Source of the DNA: Gemmataceae bacterium
Lineage (GTDB): Bacteria; Planctomycetota; Planctomycetia; Gemmatales; Gemmataceae
Assembly: GCA_022616435.1 (NCBI GenBank)
Contig: JAKEET010000155.1
Span: 1 to 60,879 of the forward strand
Direction: 5' to 3'
DNA: 60,879 bases
The translations under genes were made by a program, and so were the position numbers. Positions 8,010-16,272 of this stretch are shown one piece after another. The notes beneath the pieces were generated by a model, which ran no database searches, was not told the origin of the DNA, and worked only from the letters and a program-made list of their open reading frames with translations. Position 1 is the stretch's first letter; each line of letters opens with the position of its first letter.

Positions 8010-8134
8010 TTTAGCCGGCGAGCGTGCTCGCCGCGGATGCCGCGCCGCGCGAAATCGCCATCCGTCAGTCCGCGGCCGTTGCATGCTGTTGTTGGCGCCG
8101 CGACGCCCGCGGCGAGCAAGCTCGCCGGCTAAAT
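8010..8134. repeat. Inverted pair of GGCGAGC-hairpin repeats
   Basis: Two 25-27 base elements (8010-8036 and 8108-8134) face each other. Each contains its own hairpin CGGCGAGC..GCTCGCCG, and each outer end reads TTTAGCC/GGCTAAA. They fill the gap between convergent genes. Confidence 0.75.
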
Positions 8135-8145
8135 GATCGTTGAAT

Positions 8146-8172
8146 GGCCCGCGCAACCGCGCGGGCCTTTGT
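8146..8172 (+). terminator. Probable terminator hairpin with weak T-tract
   Basis: GGCCCGCGC (8146-8154) pairs with GCGCGGGCC (8159-8167) around a 4-base loop, followed by TTTGTCATT. It would end plus-strand transcription from the 6487 gene just before the convergent gene's stop at 8172. Confidence 0.55.
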
Positions 8173-9758
8173 CATTCCAGGAACCGCCGCAGCACGTTCG
8201 CCGTGATCCGCGACACCCCGTCGTCGATCGGCAAGCAGCTCGGCCAGCAGATCGAGCCCACCGAAAAGACCATGCCGTCGTTCGGGGCGTCGAAGATCAC
8301 CATCTCCGCGCCGCCGTTGTCCGGGTTAAGGCCCTTCGCCAATCGTTTCACGTTCTTCGGCGAGCTCTTCGAAATCTTGTCGGTTTCGTGCCCCGACGCG
8401 CCGCCGGGGACGCGCATGTGCAGCGAGCGCTGGCCGAACCAGTCGCCATTGCGCAGCCCCGTGCCGGCGAAGACCCAGTGGCCGGCATCCTCCACGCGAT
8501 AAGGCGCCGCCGTCATGATGCCGGACGGGTCGAACACCACGCCGAGTAGATTTGCCTCCGATTCATGCCGCCGCGCGAACCGGCTCTCCGCGCCCCCCAT
8601 GCCGGCCGGCCAGAGGCTGGTGAGAGCCGTGTTGTGGCAAACGACCGTGTCGTTGTCGAACAACTCGACTTCGCAGTTGAGGCCGTTGCCGCCCAGGTAC
8701 AGCAGCCGGCCGCCTTCGTGGAACACCCAGTGCTTGACCCGGTCGTACATCTTCCGCGTCCAGTATTCCGGGTGCGTGCTGATGATGAGCACGCGGTGCT
8801 TGGACAGGTCGAGCACGTCGTGGTGGAGCTGCGTTTCGCTGTACAGGTCGTACGCAAAACCCTCGCGCTCCAGCCAGCCGAACAGGCGCCACTCGGCCGG
8901 GGCCACGTGGTTCGGCGCCCGGCCTTCAATCGGGTCGATGATTTGCTCGGCGGGGTCGATGTGGTTGAGCGGCTCGGGGCGGTCGAATGACAGCGGCGCG
9001 TAGGACTCGGCGCCCCAGGTGAGGTGCTTGACGTCTTGATAGCGTTTCAATTCCTGGCGGGCGTTGATCGTGGGCGTGGGCGGCAATTCGTCGGCGTGGA
9101 TGTAGTTGCTGCGGCCGCCGAAGTTGTTGTAGACATTCCAGGTGATGTTCGCCGCCAGCACTGCGATTGCCGCTTGCGGCTTGTCGGGAGCGACAACCCA
9201 GGGGAAAGTGAACGATCGGCCCGACAGCGTCGAAGCGTGAAAGTAGTAGAGCCCGGAGCGCTCGGGCGCCGTGACGATCTGCGTGTGATGCGGACTCAGA
9301 TAGCCGACCTTGTTCCATTGGGCGCCGGTTCGCGAGTAGTCGCCGTCGGGGGTGATCTGCATGACGGCGCGGGGCCCGTGCTCGTCGTGCCAGCCGAGGC
9401 CGGTGATCTTCTCCTTGGTCCAGCCGTAACGCCACAGCTCGATCTTGTATTGCTCCACCGAATGGACGCGGAACTCCGACTTGTCGCCGGAGCGGACGCA
9501 CTTGGGCCAGGCGTAGCCGAGCAAGCCGTCGGTCAGCAGGCGGAAGTGATAGGGGAGCGGCGTACCGTTCGGAAGCCGGACGCGCTTGCCGCCGTAGCCG
9601 GACTTGTTCAGGGTAACGATGTAATCATCGGGCGGCAGATCGGCGTGAACTGCCCCCGAAGCGCGCGAGTGCGTCGCCCACGAATCGCCGCGGGCGTTGG
9701 TGAACTCGACGGCCACGTCCGCCAGGCCGACGTAGGACTCGTCACTCACATACAGCAT
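8172..9758 (-). CDS. N,N-dimethylformamidase beta-subunit-like protein
   Basis: The 528-residue product has a short N-terminal beta-sandwich (about residues 1-75, carboxypeptidase-regulatory-like, GYGGKRVRL) followed by a long region typical of the large subunit of N,N-dimethylformamidase (GYAWPKCVRSG, YNNFGGRSNY, THPEYWTRKMYD, GGRLLYLGGNGL). In the known enzyme this subunit carries the iron centre that hydrolyses an amide bond; whether this relative does so is unknown. It is the third gene of a minus-strand unit: SelA-like PLP enzyme, penicillin acylase, then this gene 41 bases further on. No signal peptide is seen, so it is likely cytoplasmic. No matching small subunit gene lies nearby. Confidence 0.78.
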   Translation of the reverse strand: MLYVSDESYVGLADVAVEFTNARGDSWATHSRASGAVHADLPPDDYIVTLNKSGYGGKRVRLPNGTPLPYHFRLLTDGLLGYAWPKCVRSGDKSEFRVHSVEQYKIELWRYGWTKEKITGLGWHDEHGPRAVMQITPDGDYSRTGAQWNKVGYLSPHHTQIVTAPERSGLYYFHASTLSGRSFTFPWVVAPDKPQAAIAVLAANITWNVYNNFGGRSNYIHADELPPTPTINARQELKRYQDVKHLTWGAESYAPLSFDRPEPLNHIDPAEQIIDPIEGRAPNHVAPAEWRLFGWLEREGFAYDLYSETQLHHDVLDLSKHRVLIISTHPEYWTRKMYDRVKHWVFHEGGRLLYLGGNGLNCEVELFDNDTVVCHNTALTSLWPAGMGGAESRFARRHESEANLLGVVFDPSGIMTAAPYRVEDAGHWVFAGTGLRNGDWFGQRSLHMRVPGGASGHETDKISKSSPKNVKRLAKGLNPDNGGAEMVIFDAPNDGMVFSVGSICWPSCLPIDDGVSRITANVLRRFLE

Positions 9759-9799
9759 GGCATGCTCGCGATCTGCCAGAAAAGTGAGTAATCGCTAAG

Positions 9800-12190
9800 T
9801 TAAGGGATCAACCCCAAGCTAGTTCCCTCCACGCCCTCGGCAACAAGCGACGTGTAGTGCATTTTCCCAGCACTCCACGGCTCGAGCTGGTCATCGTAGT
9901 GCTGGCTGCCGGGGTGGCCGGACACGCTGCCGGCTTCGACCGACCACATGCCGAGCTTCGGGTCGGCGAAGTCGGTCACCATGCGGTAGCCGGCGCCGAG
10001 CCAGGCGGCGTGGTTGGGGTCGGGCGTGCTGCTGTTGACGGTGTTGCCGTCGCCGCCCAGCGGCAGGCCGCTGCGGTCGAGCAGCGTCCCCAGGTCGCCG
10101 CGGCCGGAGAGGAAGTGTTTCTGCAGCAGGACGTGCAAGCGGCCCCATTGCCAGCTCGCCATGTCGGGGCCGAGCTTCGTGGTCAGCTCGTCGAGGGTTG
10201 CCGAGAACGCGGCCAGGATCGCCTGGTCGCGCGTCTGGCGCTGGAACCAGCCGAGGTCGTCGCCGCGCAACAGCCGCAAGGAGAGTCCGCCGATGTTGGC
10301 GGCGACGAAGCCGGCCGTTTCGCGCGGGAAGCGCTCGCTGGCAACGGCGGCGCACCAGCGCGTGAAAAAGACGTTGAACAGTGCCGGCGCCGCGGCCTCA
10401 GCGCGGACCACGCAATCCCACTGTTTCAAGACCTCGGCCGCCTGGCGAATGCGCGAATCGGAGCTGCCGCGGAGGGATTCGATCAATGGCGGCAACGCCG
10501 CCTTGGCCCGGCCCGAATCGATGTTGAGCTGCATCTTCTGGCAATTCTCCGCGGTCAGCTTCGGCTGCGCCTCGATCATGTCGCGGATGCGGCGAGCGCG
10601 ATAACCGCCGGACCACGTCCCCGACACCGGATACGGGTAGTCATCCGGCACGACGCGATTGTTGGCGGTGACGACGAAGCCGCGCTTCGGATCGATGAGG
10701 TGCGGCAGGCCCTCGAAGGGGATGTAGTCCCGCCACTGGTGTTGCGGGTCCCAGCCGGGGCGGTAGCCGCGGTCCCAGTTGGTGCGGATCGGGATCTTGC
10801 CAACGCACTGGTGGCCGATGTGGCCGTCGGCGTCGGCGAACACGAGGTTGAAGGTCGGCACGTGCCAGGGGCGCGTAGCCTCGCGCAGCTCGGCGCAGCT
10901 CTTGGCGCGATTCATCTCAATCAGCGCGGTCAGCCAGCCGCACGGCTCGGCGCCGACCCAGCGCAGCGATACCGGGCCGGTGCCGCGGGCTTGCGCCGGC
11001 AAGATGTCATCGACGATCGGGCCGTTGCGCGACGAGCGGATCGTCTTCTTCACCGGTTCGGCGCCTTTGACCTGGATCGTCTCTTCGCGAGTCTTGGCCG
11101 GCTCCCAGGCGCCGTCGAACAGGTAACAGCTCGGGTGGGCCGGATCGGTCTTCTCCTGATACAGGTCGCGGAGCGAGCAGATATTGTTGGTGACGCCCCA
11201 GGCGACCTGGCGATTGCGGCCGATCATCACCGCCGGCATGCCGGCGAGGGCAACGCCGGCCACGTGGAAGTCGCCGCCGTGGAGCCGCACCTGATGCCAG
11301 ATCGACACGGCATAGAACGGCACGTGCGGATCGCTGGCGACGATGGGCTTGCCGGTCGCGGTGCGCGAACCGGCGAGGACCCAGTTGTTGCTGCCGGGGC
11401 CGGCATCCGCATTGCCGTGAGATCGAACTCCGGTTCTGTCCGCATTGGACAGATTCGGAGATCGATCCCACGAGCCGGGAGCGTACTCGCCGGGCCAGAC
11501 GATGCTTTCCTCGTTGAGCTCGCCTTGCAGGAACGCCTCGTACAGCTTGGCATCGGCGAGCGTGCGTTTGGCCAGCTCGGGGATGACGATCACCGGGAAG
11601 CGGCCGGTCAAGTACCAGCGGAATTCGCCGTGGATCGCCAAGCTGTCGGTCGGCGTCCACGGCGCCGGCGCGTAACCCAGCAAGTCGAACTCGATCGGCA
11701 GCCTCTCTCGACTCGCTTCGATGACGGCGTTGATGCCGGCGGCGTACGCGCTCACGAATTCCTGGACGTCGCCCGGCAACGTCGGCCATTCGGCCTCGGC
11801 GATGCGGCCGATGCCGACGGTTCTAGCCAGCAGGTCGGACTCAACCGCTTCGGGGCCGAGGATCTCGGCCAGCGTGCCGCGGGCCTTGCGGCGCAGGTAA
11901 TCGAGCTGGAACAAGCGGTCCTGGGCGACGGCGTAGCCGAAGCCGAAGAACAGGTCGCGGTTGTTGTCGGCGGAGACGTGCGGGATGCCGAACCGGTCGC
12001 GCTCGATGCGAACGCCCTTGTGGATGCCGCCGACGCGCTGGCTGCCGGTCGTCGCCGGGACGCGCTGGCGGCACTCGTCGCGCCACCAGTCATCGAAGCG
12101 GGCGCGCGACCAGCCGGCGGCGGCGCACACGTCGGCGATGGATTCACCCAGGCCCAGGCGCAACAACACCTCACGCGATGACACGGTCAT
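9800..12190 (-). CDS. Penicillin acylase-family N-terminal nucleophile hydrolase
   Basis: A 796-residue precursor of the Ntn-hydrolase S45 family, which cleaves itself to expose a serine nucleophile and hydrolyses acyl-amide bonds (beta-lactams, acyl-homoserine lactones or other N-acyl compounds). The alpha chain starts GVRIERDRFGIPHV near residue 60. The catalytic serine is in GPGSNNWVLAG near residue 267, followed by TGKPIVASDPH; NNRV and LGGDGNTVN belong to the beta chain. Two oddities: residues 5-35 (LLRLGLGESIADVCAAAGWSRARF) look like a helix-turn-helix and there is no signal peptide, although S45 enzymes are usually exported; and residues about 242-257 are encoded by an inserted palindromic repeat. 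The ATG overlaps the TGA of the upstream PLP gene (ATGA), implying translational coupling. Confidence 0.88.
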   Translation of the reverse strand: MTVSSREVLLRLGLGESIADVCAAAGWSRARFDDWWRDECRQRVPATTGSQRVGGIHKGVRIERDRFGIPHVSADNNRDLFFGFGYAVAQDRLFQLDYLRRKARGTLAEILGPEAVESDLLARTVGIGRIAEAEWPTLPGDVQEFVSAYAAGINAVIEASRERLPIEFDLLGYAPAPWTPTDSLAIHGEFRWYLTGRFPVIVIPELAKRTLADAKLYEAFLQGELNEESIVWPGEYAPGSWDRSPNLSNADRTGVRSHGNADAGPGSNNWVLAGSRTATGKPIVASDPHVPFYAVSIWHQVRLHGGDFHVAGVALAGMPAVMIGRNRQVAWGVTNNICSLRDLYQEKTDPAHPSCYLFDGAWEPAKTREETIQVKGAEPVKKTIRSSRNGPIVDDILPAQARGTGPVSLRWVGAEPCGWLTALIEMNRAKSCAELREATRPWHVPTFNLVFADADGHIGHQCVGKIPIRTNWDRGYRPGWDPQHQWRDYIPFEGLPHLIDPKRGFVVTANNRVVPDDYPYPVSGTWSGGYRARRIRDMIEAQPKLTAENCQKMQLNIDSGRAKAALPPLIESLRGSSDSRIRQAAEVLKQWDCVVRAEAAAPALFNVFFTRWCAAVASERFPRETAGFVAANIGGLSLRLLRGDDLGWFQRQTRDQAILAAFSATLDELTTKLGPDMASWQWGRLHVLLQKHFLSGRGDLGTLLDRSGLPLGGDGNTVNSSTPDPNHAAWLGAGYRMVTDFADPKLGMWSVEAGSVSGHPGSQHYDDQLEPWSAGKMHYTSLVAEGVEGTSLGLIP
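11421..11467. repeat. Palindromic repeat inside the penicillin acylase gene
   Basis: Arms 11421-11441 and 11447-11467 (21 bases, three mismatches, 5-base loop) match the core of the repeat family at 20768-20907 (AACTCCGATTCTGTCC / GGACAGATTCGGAG). It is in frame and encodes about 16 residues just before the catalytic serine. Confidence 0.8.
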
Positions 12191-13383
12191 GACAATTCCT
12201 CTCGAAGCCGGCGCAGCAGTGTCGCCGTGCGGTTGTCGGTCAAGTGCAGCGGATTGATCATCAGTTTCGCGTCGTCGAGCTTGCCGTGGCCGACGTGGAC
12301 CGGCGGCTTGCCGCGCCGCAAACGGCCACACACGTCCCAGGCGCTGCGGCCCAGCGCGGCTTGATCGACGGTGATCTCCAGGATCGGCAAGCTTTCGCCG
12401 TCGTCGGCCACATGGAGATGGCAGCGAACCGGCAAGCCGTTCAGGCCCAGGGCGACGTCCTGTAGCCAGCGGCGCATGTTCTTGAGCTCATGATCGTAAG
12501 CGCCGCTGGTGAACAGCTTCAGCGCCGTCAAGAGGGCGATGATCTGCTCCTTTGACACCTTGAGCGCCCGGCCGATGCCGTGCCGCGGCATGCCGGGCAG
12601 CCCGCTCTTGTCGATCAAGTGGGCCGGCGGCGCCCACAGGTCGAAGTGGTCGTCCATGTCGAGCATCTGGATCAAGGCCGAGCCGACCAGCTCGCGGCGG
12701 CCGCACAGGATGCCGGTCGCCTGCGGGCCGCGGATCGATTTGCCGCCGCTGAAGGTCACGAGGTCGGCGCCGGTGGCGATGATGCTCTTCAAGTTCGACC
12801 GCGGCGGCAGCTCGCCGGCGGCGTCCACGAGGACCGGCAGATGATGATCGTGGGCTTTGGCGACCAGCTCGGCCAGCGGCGGACGGCCCTGGGCGTCGTA
12901 GACGACCAGGACGCCGGCCGTGTTGGGGCCGAACTCGGCGGCGAATTCCCAGGTCTCGGCGCGGCGGACGCCGGCGCCGGCGACGATCTCGTGCATGCCG
13001 ACTTCGACCAGCTTCCCCCCGGCGGCGCGGACGGCGTGGTCGTAGCCGTTGCGCTGTTCGCGGGCCATGACGAACTCGTGCGGAAAGCCGGCGCAGTGCG
13101 GCAACTGCTCCATGCGCCGCAGGTCCCAGCCGGCGAGGATGGCGGCGGCGCCCATCATCAGCCCCGCCGAGGCGCCGGCGGTGACGATGCCCGCCTCGGC
13201 CCCGGTAGCGTCGGCGATGACGCGCGAGGCCACGCCCTGGAGCGCGTCGAGCGGGACGGCTTCCCGGGCCGCGGCGCAGAACGCGTCGAGCACGGCCTCG
13301 GGCATCGGCGCGCCGCCCAGACGCGTGACGGCGCCGGAGACGTTGATGATCGGTTCGAGGTTCCAGTCTTCGTAGACGCCCAT
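12187..13383 (-). CDS. SelA-like PLP-dependent lyase/transferase
   Basis: A 398-residue fold-type I PLP enzyme of the SelA / D-glucosaminate-6-phosphate ammonia-lyase group. It begins with the group's EPIINVSGAVTRLGGAPMP motif, has a glycine- and alanine-rich cofactor segment (TAGASAGLMMGAAAIL near residue 66), an aspartate in LVDAAGELPP (near 187) and the Schiff-base lysine in FSGGKSIRGPQATG (near 212). Members that are not selenocysteine synthases catalyse beta-eliminations on amino sugars or amino acids. It is the first gene of the three-gene amide unit and diverges from an anion-type MFS transporter, supporting a catabolic role. The assignment to the family is firm; the substrate is unknown. 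Confidence 0.82.
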   Translation of the reverse strand: MGVYEDWNLEPIINVSGAVTRLGGAPMPEAVLDAFCAAAREAVPLDALQGVASRVIADATGAEAGIVTAGASAGLMMGAAAILAGWDLRRMEQLPHCAGFPHEFVMAREQRNGYDHAVRAAGGKLVEVGMHEIVAGAGVRRAETWEFAAEFGPNTAGVLVVYDAQGRPPLAELVAKAHDHHLPVLVDAAGELPPRSNLKSIIATGADLVTFSGGKSIRGPQATGILCGRRELVGSALIQMLDMDDHFDLWAPPAHLIDKSGLPGMPRHGIGRALKVSKEQIIALLTALKLFTSGAYDHELKNMRRWLQDVALGLNGLPVRCHLHVADDGESLPILEITVDQAALGRSAWDVCGRLRRGKPPVHVGHGKLDDAKLMINPLHLTDNRTATLLRRLREELS

Positions 13384-13394
13384 GCCAGGGTCCA

Positions 13395-13469
13395 GCCGCT
13401 TGCGGCTTAGCGCCGCTCGCGGCTTAGCGTTCGGGAATGGACGCGCGAGCGCTAAACCGCAAGCGGCGG
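13395..13469. repeat. GCCGCTTGCGGCTTAGCG inverted repeat, copy 1
   Basis: The left arm 13395-13412 (with an adjacent variant copy) pairs imperfectly with 13450-13469. The same sequence recurs at 32567-32628, 38962-39080 and 60825-60879. It occupies most of the divergent gap between the PLP enzyme and the MFS transporter. Confidence 0.8.
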
Positions 13470-13586
13470 TAAAGGAGCCATCTTAGCAGCGCACGCGCGG
13501 CGAGCAAGAAAATCGCGCGGTTCGTGGACGGGATCGATCTCGTCCGCTAGACTGCATCGGCTGCTCCCACCCCCGTGAACCCATCC

Positions 13587-14981
13587 ATGGCGACGCACCA
13601 TCACGACTCGCCCATCTCGTTGGAACCGCCGACGCGAGCCCGGTACGTCGTTCTTGGGTTTCTGTGCGCGATGGCGTTCATCCTGTATCTCGACCGCATC
13701 TGCATGGGGCAGGCGTCGCCCGAAATCCAGCGGGACCTGGGGTTGTCGCTGACGCAGATGAGCTTTGTCCACATGGCGTTCACGCTGGCGTACGGGCTGT
13801 TCGAAGTCCCCACCGGCCGCTGGGGCGACAAGTACGGTTCGCGGCGGGTGCTGGCCCGGATCGTGCTCTGGTGGTCTTTGTTCACGGCGCTCACGGGACT
13901 GGTGCCATTCTTCTCGTTCGACAGCGGTCATGTCGTGCCGACGCCGTGGGGATACATCCCGCTGGTGTTCAACAGCCTGGTGCTCCTGATCCTGATTCGG
14001 TTCCTGTTCGGCGCGGGCGAGGCGGGAGCGTATCCCAATGCCGCCCGCGTGTTGACCTGCTGGTTCCCCGAGCGCGAGCGCGGCAACGTGCAGGGGATCA
14101 TGCTGACGTTCGCGCAGGTCGGCGGCGCGCTGGCGCCCCTGGTCGCCGCGTTCCTGATCGAATCGGTCACGTGGCGCTGGACGTTCGTCGTGTTCGGCTG
14201 CGCGGGGGCGATCTGGGTGCCGGTGTTCTACTTCTGGTTTCGCGACCTGCCGGCCCAGCATCCGCGCGTCAACCAGGCGGAACTGCAATGGATCGGCCCG
14301 CCGCGGCAGATGCCGCACCACGATCCGCTGCCATGGGGGACGATCTTCGCGCACCCGTCGGCATGGCTCCTGGGCGGGATCATGACCATGGCCTCGTTCG
14401 TGGCGTACATGTTTTTCTCGTGGTATCCGACCTACCTGCAAGAGGCGCGCGGGGTGACCCGGCAACAGTCGGGCAACCTGATGTCGATGGTGCTGGCGGT
14501 GGGGGCGGTCGGCACGCTGGCGGGCGGATTTGTGTCCAACTGGGTCAACAATCATAGCCGCCATCGCCAGCGCGCGCGGCGGCTCATCTGCTTTGGATCG
14601 TACGCCGGCGCGGCGGTCTTTCTTGCGGCGAGCATCTTCGTGGACGGCCCAACACTGTCCGCGGTTTGCGCGGGGGCCTCGTGTCTCTTGATGTTCGGTT
14701 ACCAGGCGCACTGGTGGGCCAGCGTCATCGAATTGTCCGGGAAGCACCTGGGAGCGATGTTCGGCCTGCTCAACGGCGTCGGCGTGTTCGGGGCGATGGC
14801 GTCGCAATTCCTGTTCGGCGCCCTGGCCGATTATCGCAAGAGCCTCGGCTACACCGGCCGCGAGCAATATGACCCGCTGTTCTACATGTACGTCGCCGTT
14901 TTTGTGTTGACGGCAATCTGCTGGCTGGGAGTGGACACGTCGCGGCCGATCGCGGGGGAGGTGGGGGATGACGGTTCGTAG
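13587..14981 (+). CDS. MFS transporter, anion:cation symporter type
   Basis: A 464-residue membrane protein with about twelve hydrophobic segments. The first loop has LDRICMGQASPEIQRDLGLS and the motif-A-like GRWGDKYGSRRVL, typical of the ACS group that carries hexuronates, sugar acids, phosphonates and similar anions by proton or sodium symport. It diverges from the PLP/penicillin acylase/amidase unit and may import its substrate. The ATG at 13587 is preferred; a GTG at 13575 is in frame. The TAG stop is supplied by the repeat beginning at 14978. Confidence 0.86.
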   Translation: MATHHHDSPISLEPPTRARYVVLGFLCAMAFILYLDRICMGQASPEIQRDLGLSLTQMSFVHMAFTLAYGLFEVPTGRWGDKYGSRRVLARIVLWWSLFTALTGLVPFFSFDSGHVVPTPWGYIPLVFNSLVLLILIRFLFGAGEAGAYPNAARVLTCWFPERERGNVQGIMLTFAQVGGALAPLVAAFLIESVTWRWTFVVFGCAGAIWVPVFYFWFRDLPAQHPRVNQAELQWIGPPRQMPHHDPLPWGTIFAHPSAWLLGGIMTMASFVAYMFFSWYPTYLQEARGVTRQQSGNLMSMVLAVGAVGTLAGGFVSNWVNNHSRHRQRARRLICFGSYAGAAVFLAASIFVDGPTLSAVCAGASCLLMFGYQAHWWASVIELSGKHLGAMFGLLNGVGVFGAMASQFLFGALADYRKSLGYTGREQYDPLFYMYVAVFVLTAICWLGVDTSRPIAGEVGDDGS

Positions 14982-15035
14982 GACAGGACTCTGCTCCTGT
15001 CCCCCAACCTGGACAGGAGCGGAGTCCTGTCCTAC
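14978..15035. repeat. GTAGGACAGGACT inverted repeat between convergent genes
   Basis: Arms 14978-15002 and 15011-15035 match in 24 of 25 positions, with an 8-base loop. Both flanking genes end at the TAG of GTAGGACAGG, one on each strand. It may also act as a bidirectional terminator. Confidence 0.85.
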
Positions 15036-16075
15036 TTGGGCTCCTCATGCCGCTGATAGATCGGCAAGTACCGATACTCCACCGTCAACGCCAGCACGGC
15101 CATGGCGGTGTTGTAGACCGGCCCGACGCCGTCGTTGCCGACCCAGGAGCCGTTGGCCTTCTGGTAGTCGAACAGCACCTTGTGCAGCTGCGGGCGATAG
15201 AAGTTCCAGTAGTTGTTGCCGAGCTGGAAGGTGGCCTGCGAGCAGTAATAGACGGCATAGCTGAAGTGCTCGTCGTTCCAGCGCGGCGGGTGCTTGAGGA
15301 TGTAGGAGCCGGCCTGGAGCGCCTCGCGCGAATGGCGGTGCTCCTTGCCGGCCAGCTCCAGCGCGAGCACGCCGGTGCCGGTGCAGGCCATGGTGACCCG
15401 GCCGCCGGGGGTGTAGCAGAACCCGCCGGTGGAGGCGTCGCGGCAGCGGCGGATGAAGCCCAAGGCCAGGTCGATGCGTTCGGCGGGGATGTCGCAGCCG
15501 AGGTTCTTGGCGGCCCGCAGCGCCAGCACGTGCCAGCCGGTGACGCTCATGTCGGCGTCGTGGCTGGGGAGGGTGTAGCGCCAGCCGCCTTGATAGGCGG
15601 TCGCTTGCATCGCCTGGCCAATCAGGATGACGGCAACGGCCTTCTCCAGCTTGGGACGCAATTCTTTGGCGAGCTTGGCGTCGGTCATGCCGATGACTTC
15701 GGCAAGCATGAGCGTGCTGATGCCATGGTGGTAGCCTTCCATGCCGACGTTGCTGTTGATGACGCCGTTGGGCCGCTGCTGCGACAGGACCCAGCGAATG
15801 CCCTTGGCGACGGCGGCGCCGTAGGGGCCTTCGTCGGGGACATGCCCGGCGGAGAGAAACGCCATGACTGCCAGCGACGTGACGGCGGGACTGGCTTGAC
15901 CGTAGACGCGCCAGCTGCCGTCGGGTTCCTGCATGGTGTGCAGGAAGACGAGGGCCTTATCGACGGATTGTTCGAGGCGGTCTTTGTCCTTCGGAGGCGT
16001 TTGCGCATGCGCGGGGAAAACAGAAACAAACACCAAGACGACGATGGAAACAAGCACCATCAACCTGGGTGGCAT
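15032..16075 (-). CDS. Secreted prenyltransferase/squalene-oxidase repeat protein
   Basis: The 347-residue product begins with a signal peptide (PRLMVLVSIVVLVFVSVFPAHA). The mature part is an alpha/alpha toroid of repeats such as GSWRVYGQASPAVTSLAVMAF, GGWRYT, GGFCYTPGG and GSWVGNDGVG, characteristic of the prenyltransferase/squalene-oxidase repeat superfamily (also terpene cyclase-like). Exported members in planctomycetes have no established enzymatic role. The start at 16075 is chosen because it opens the signal peptide; the frame upstream reads through tandem repeats. It overlaps the MFS gene's repeat at its end and follows the DUF6807 gene on the same strand, about 197 bases downstream. 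Confidence 0.83.
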   Translation of the reverse strand: MPPRLMVLVSIVVLVFVSVFPAHAQTPPKDKDRLEQSVDKALVFLHTMQEPDGSWRVYGQASPAVTSLAVMAFLSAGHVPDEGPYGAAVAKGIRWVLSQQRPNGVINSNVGMEGYHHGISTLMLAEVIGMTDAKLAKELRPKLEKAVAVILIGQAMQATAYQGGWRYTLPSHDADMSVTGWHVLALRAAKNLGCDIPAERIDLALGFIRRCRDASTGGFCYTPGGRVTMACTGTGVLALELAGKEHRHSREALQAGSYILKHPPRWNDEHFSYAVYYCSQATFQLGNNYWNFYRPQLHKVLFDYQKANGSWVGNDGVGPVYNTAMAVLALTVEYRYLPIYQRHEEPK

Positions 16076-16262
16076 GCTTTCGCCGATCCCGCGCGACGTG
16101 AGTGGATTCTGGACCGACGCGGCGAAAGCATGCGGGAGCAGCCGGGGACCGCATGCTTTCGCGGTGTTGGTCGGCAGTTTGCCGTCATCGCGTGGGATCC
16201 GCGAAAGCATGCCACTCTCCACCAATCCACCCTCGACCAATCCACCCTCCACCATGTCGCCC
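16071..16262. repeat. Nested GGCATGCTTTCGC repeats plus short tandem repeat
   Basis: GGCATGCTTTCGC (16071-16083) and its complement GCGAAAGCATGCC (16200-16212) flank a second inverted pair around 16120-16163. Next to this, 16213-16262 holds a short tandem of CCACCCTC(G/C)ACCAAT-type units. Together they fill the gap between the prenyltransferase-repeat protein and the DUF6807 gene. Confidence 0.7.
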
Positions 16263-16272
16263 TCCATCGGTT

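Noticed and set aside
9857..12181. 774-codon plus-strand open frame opposite penicillin acylase
   Set aside because: An antisense shadow typical of GC-rich coding sequence: its residue pattern is arginine/alanine-rich and has no domain, while the minus frame has clear S45 motifs.
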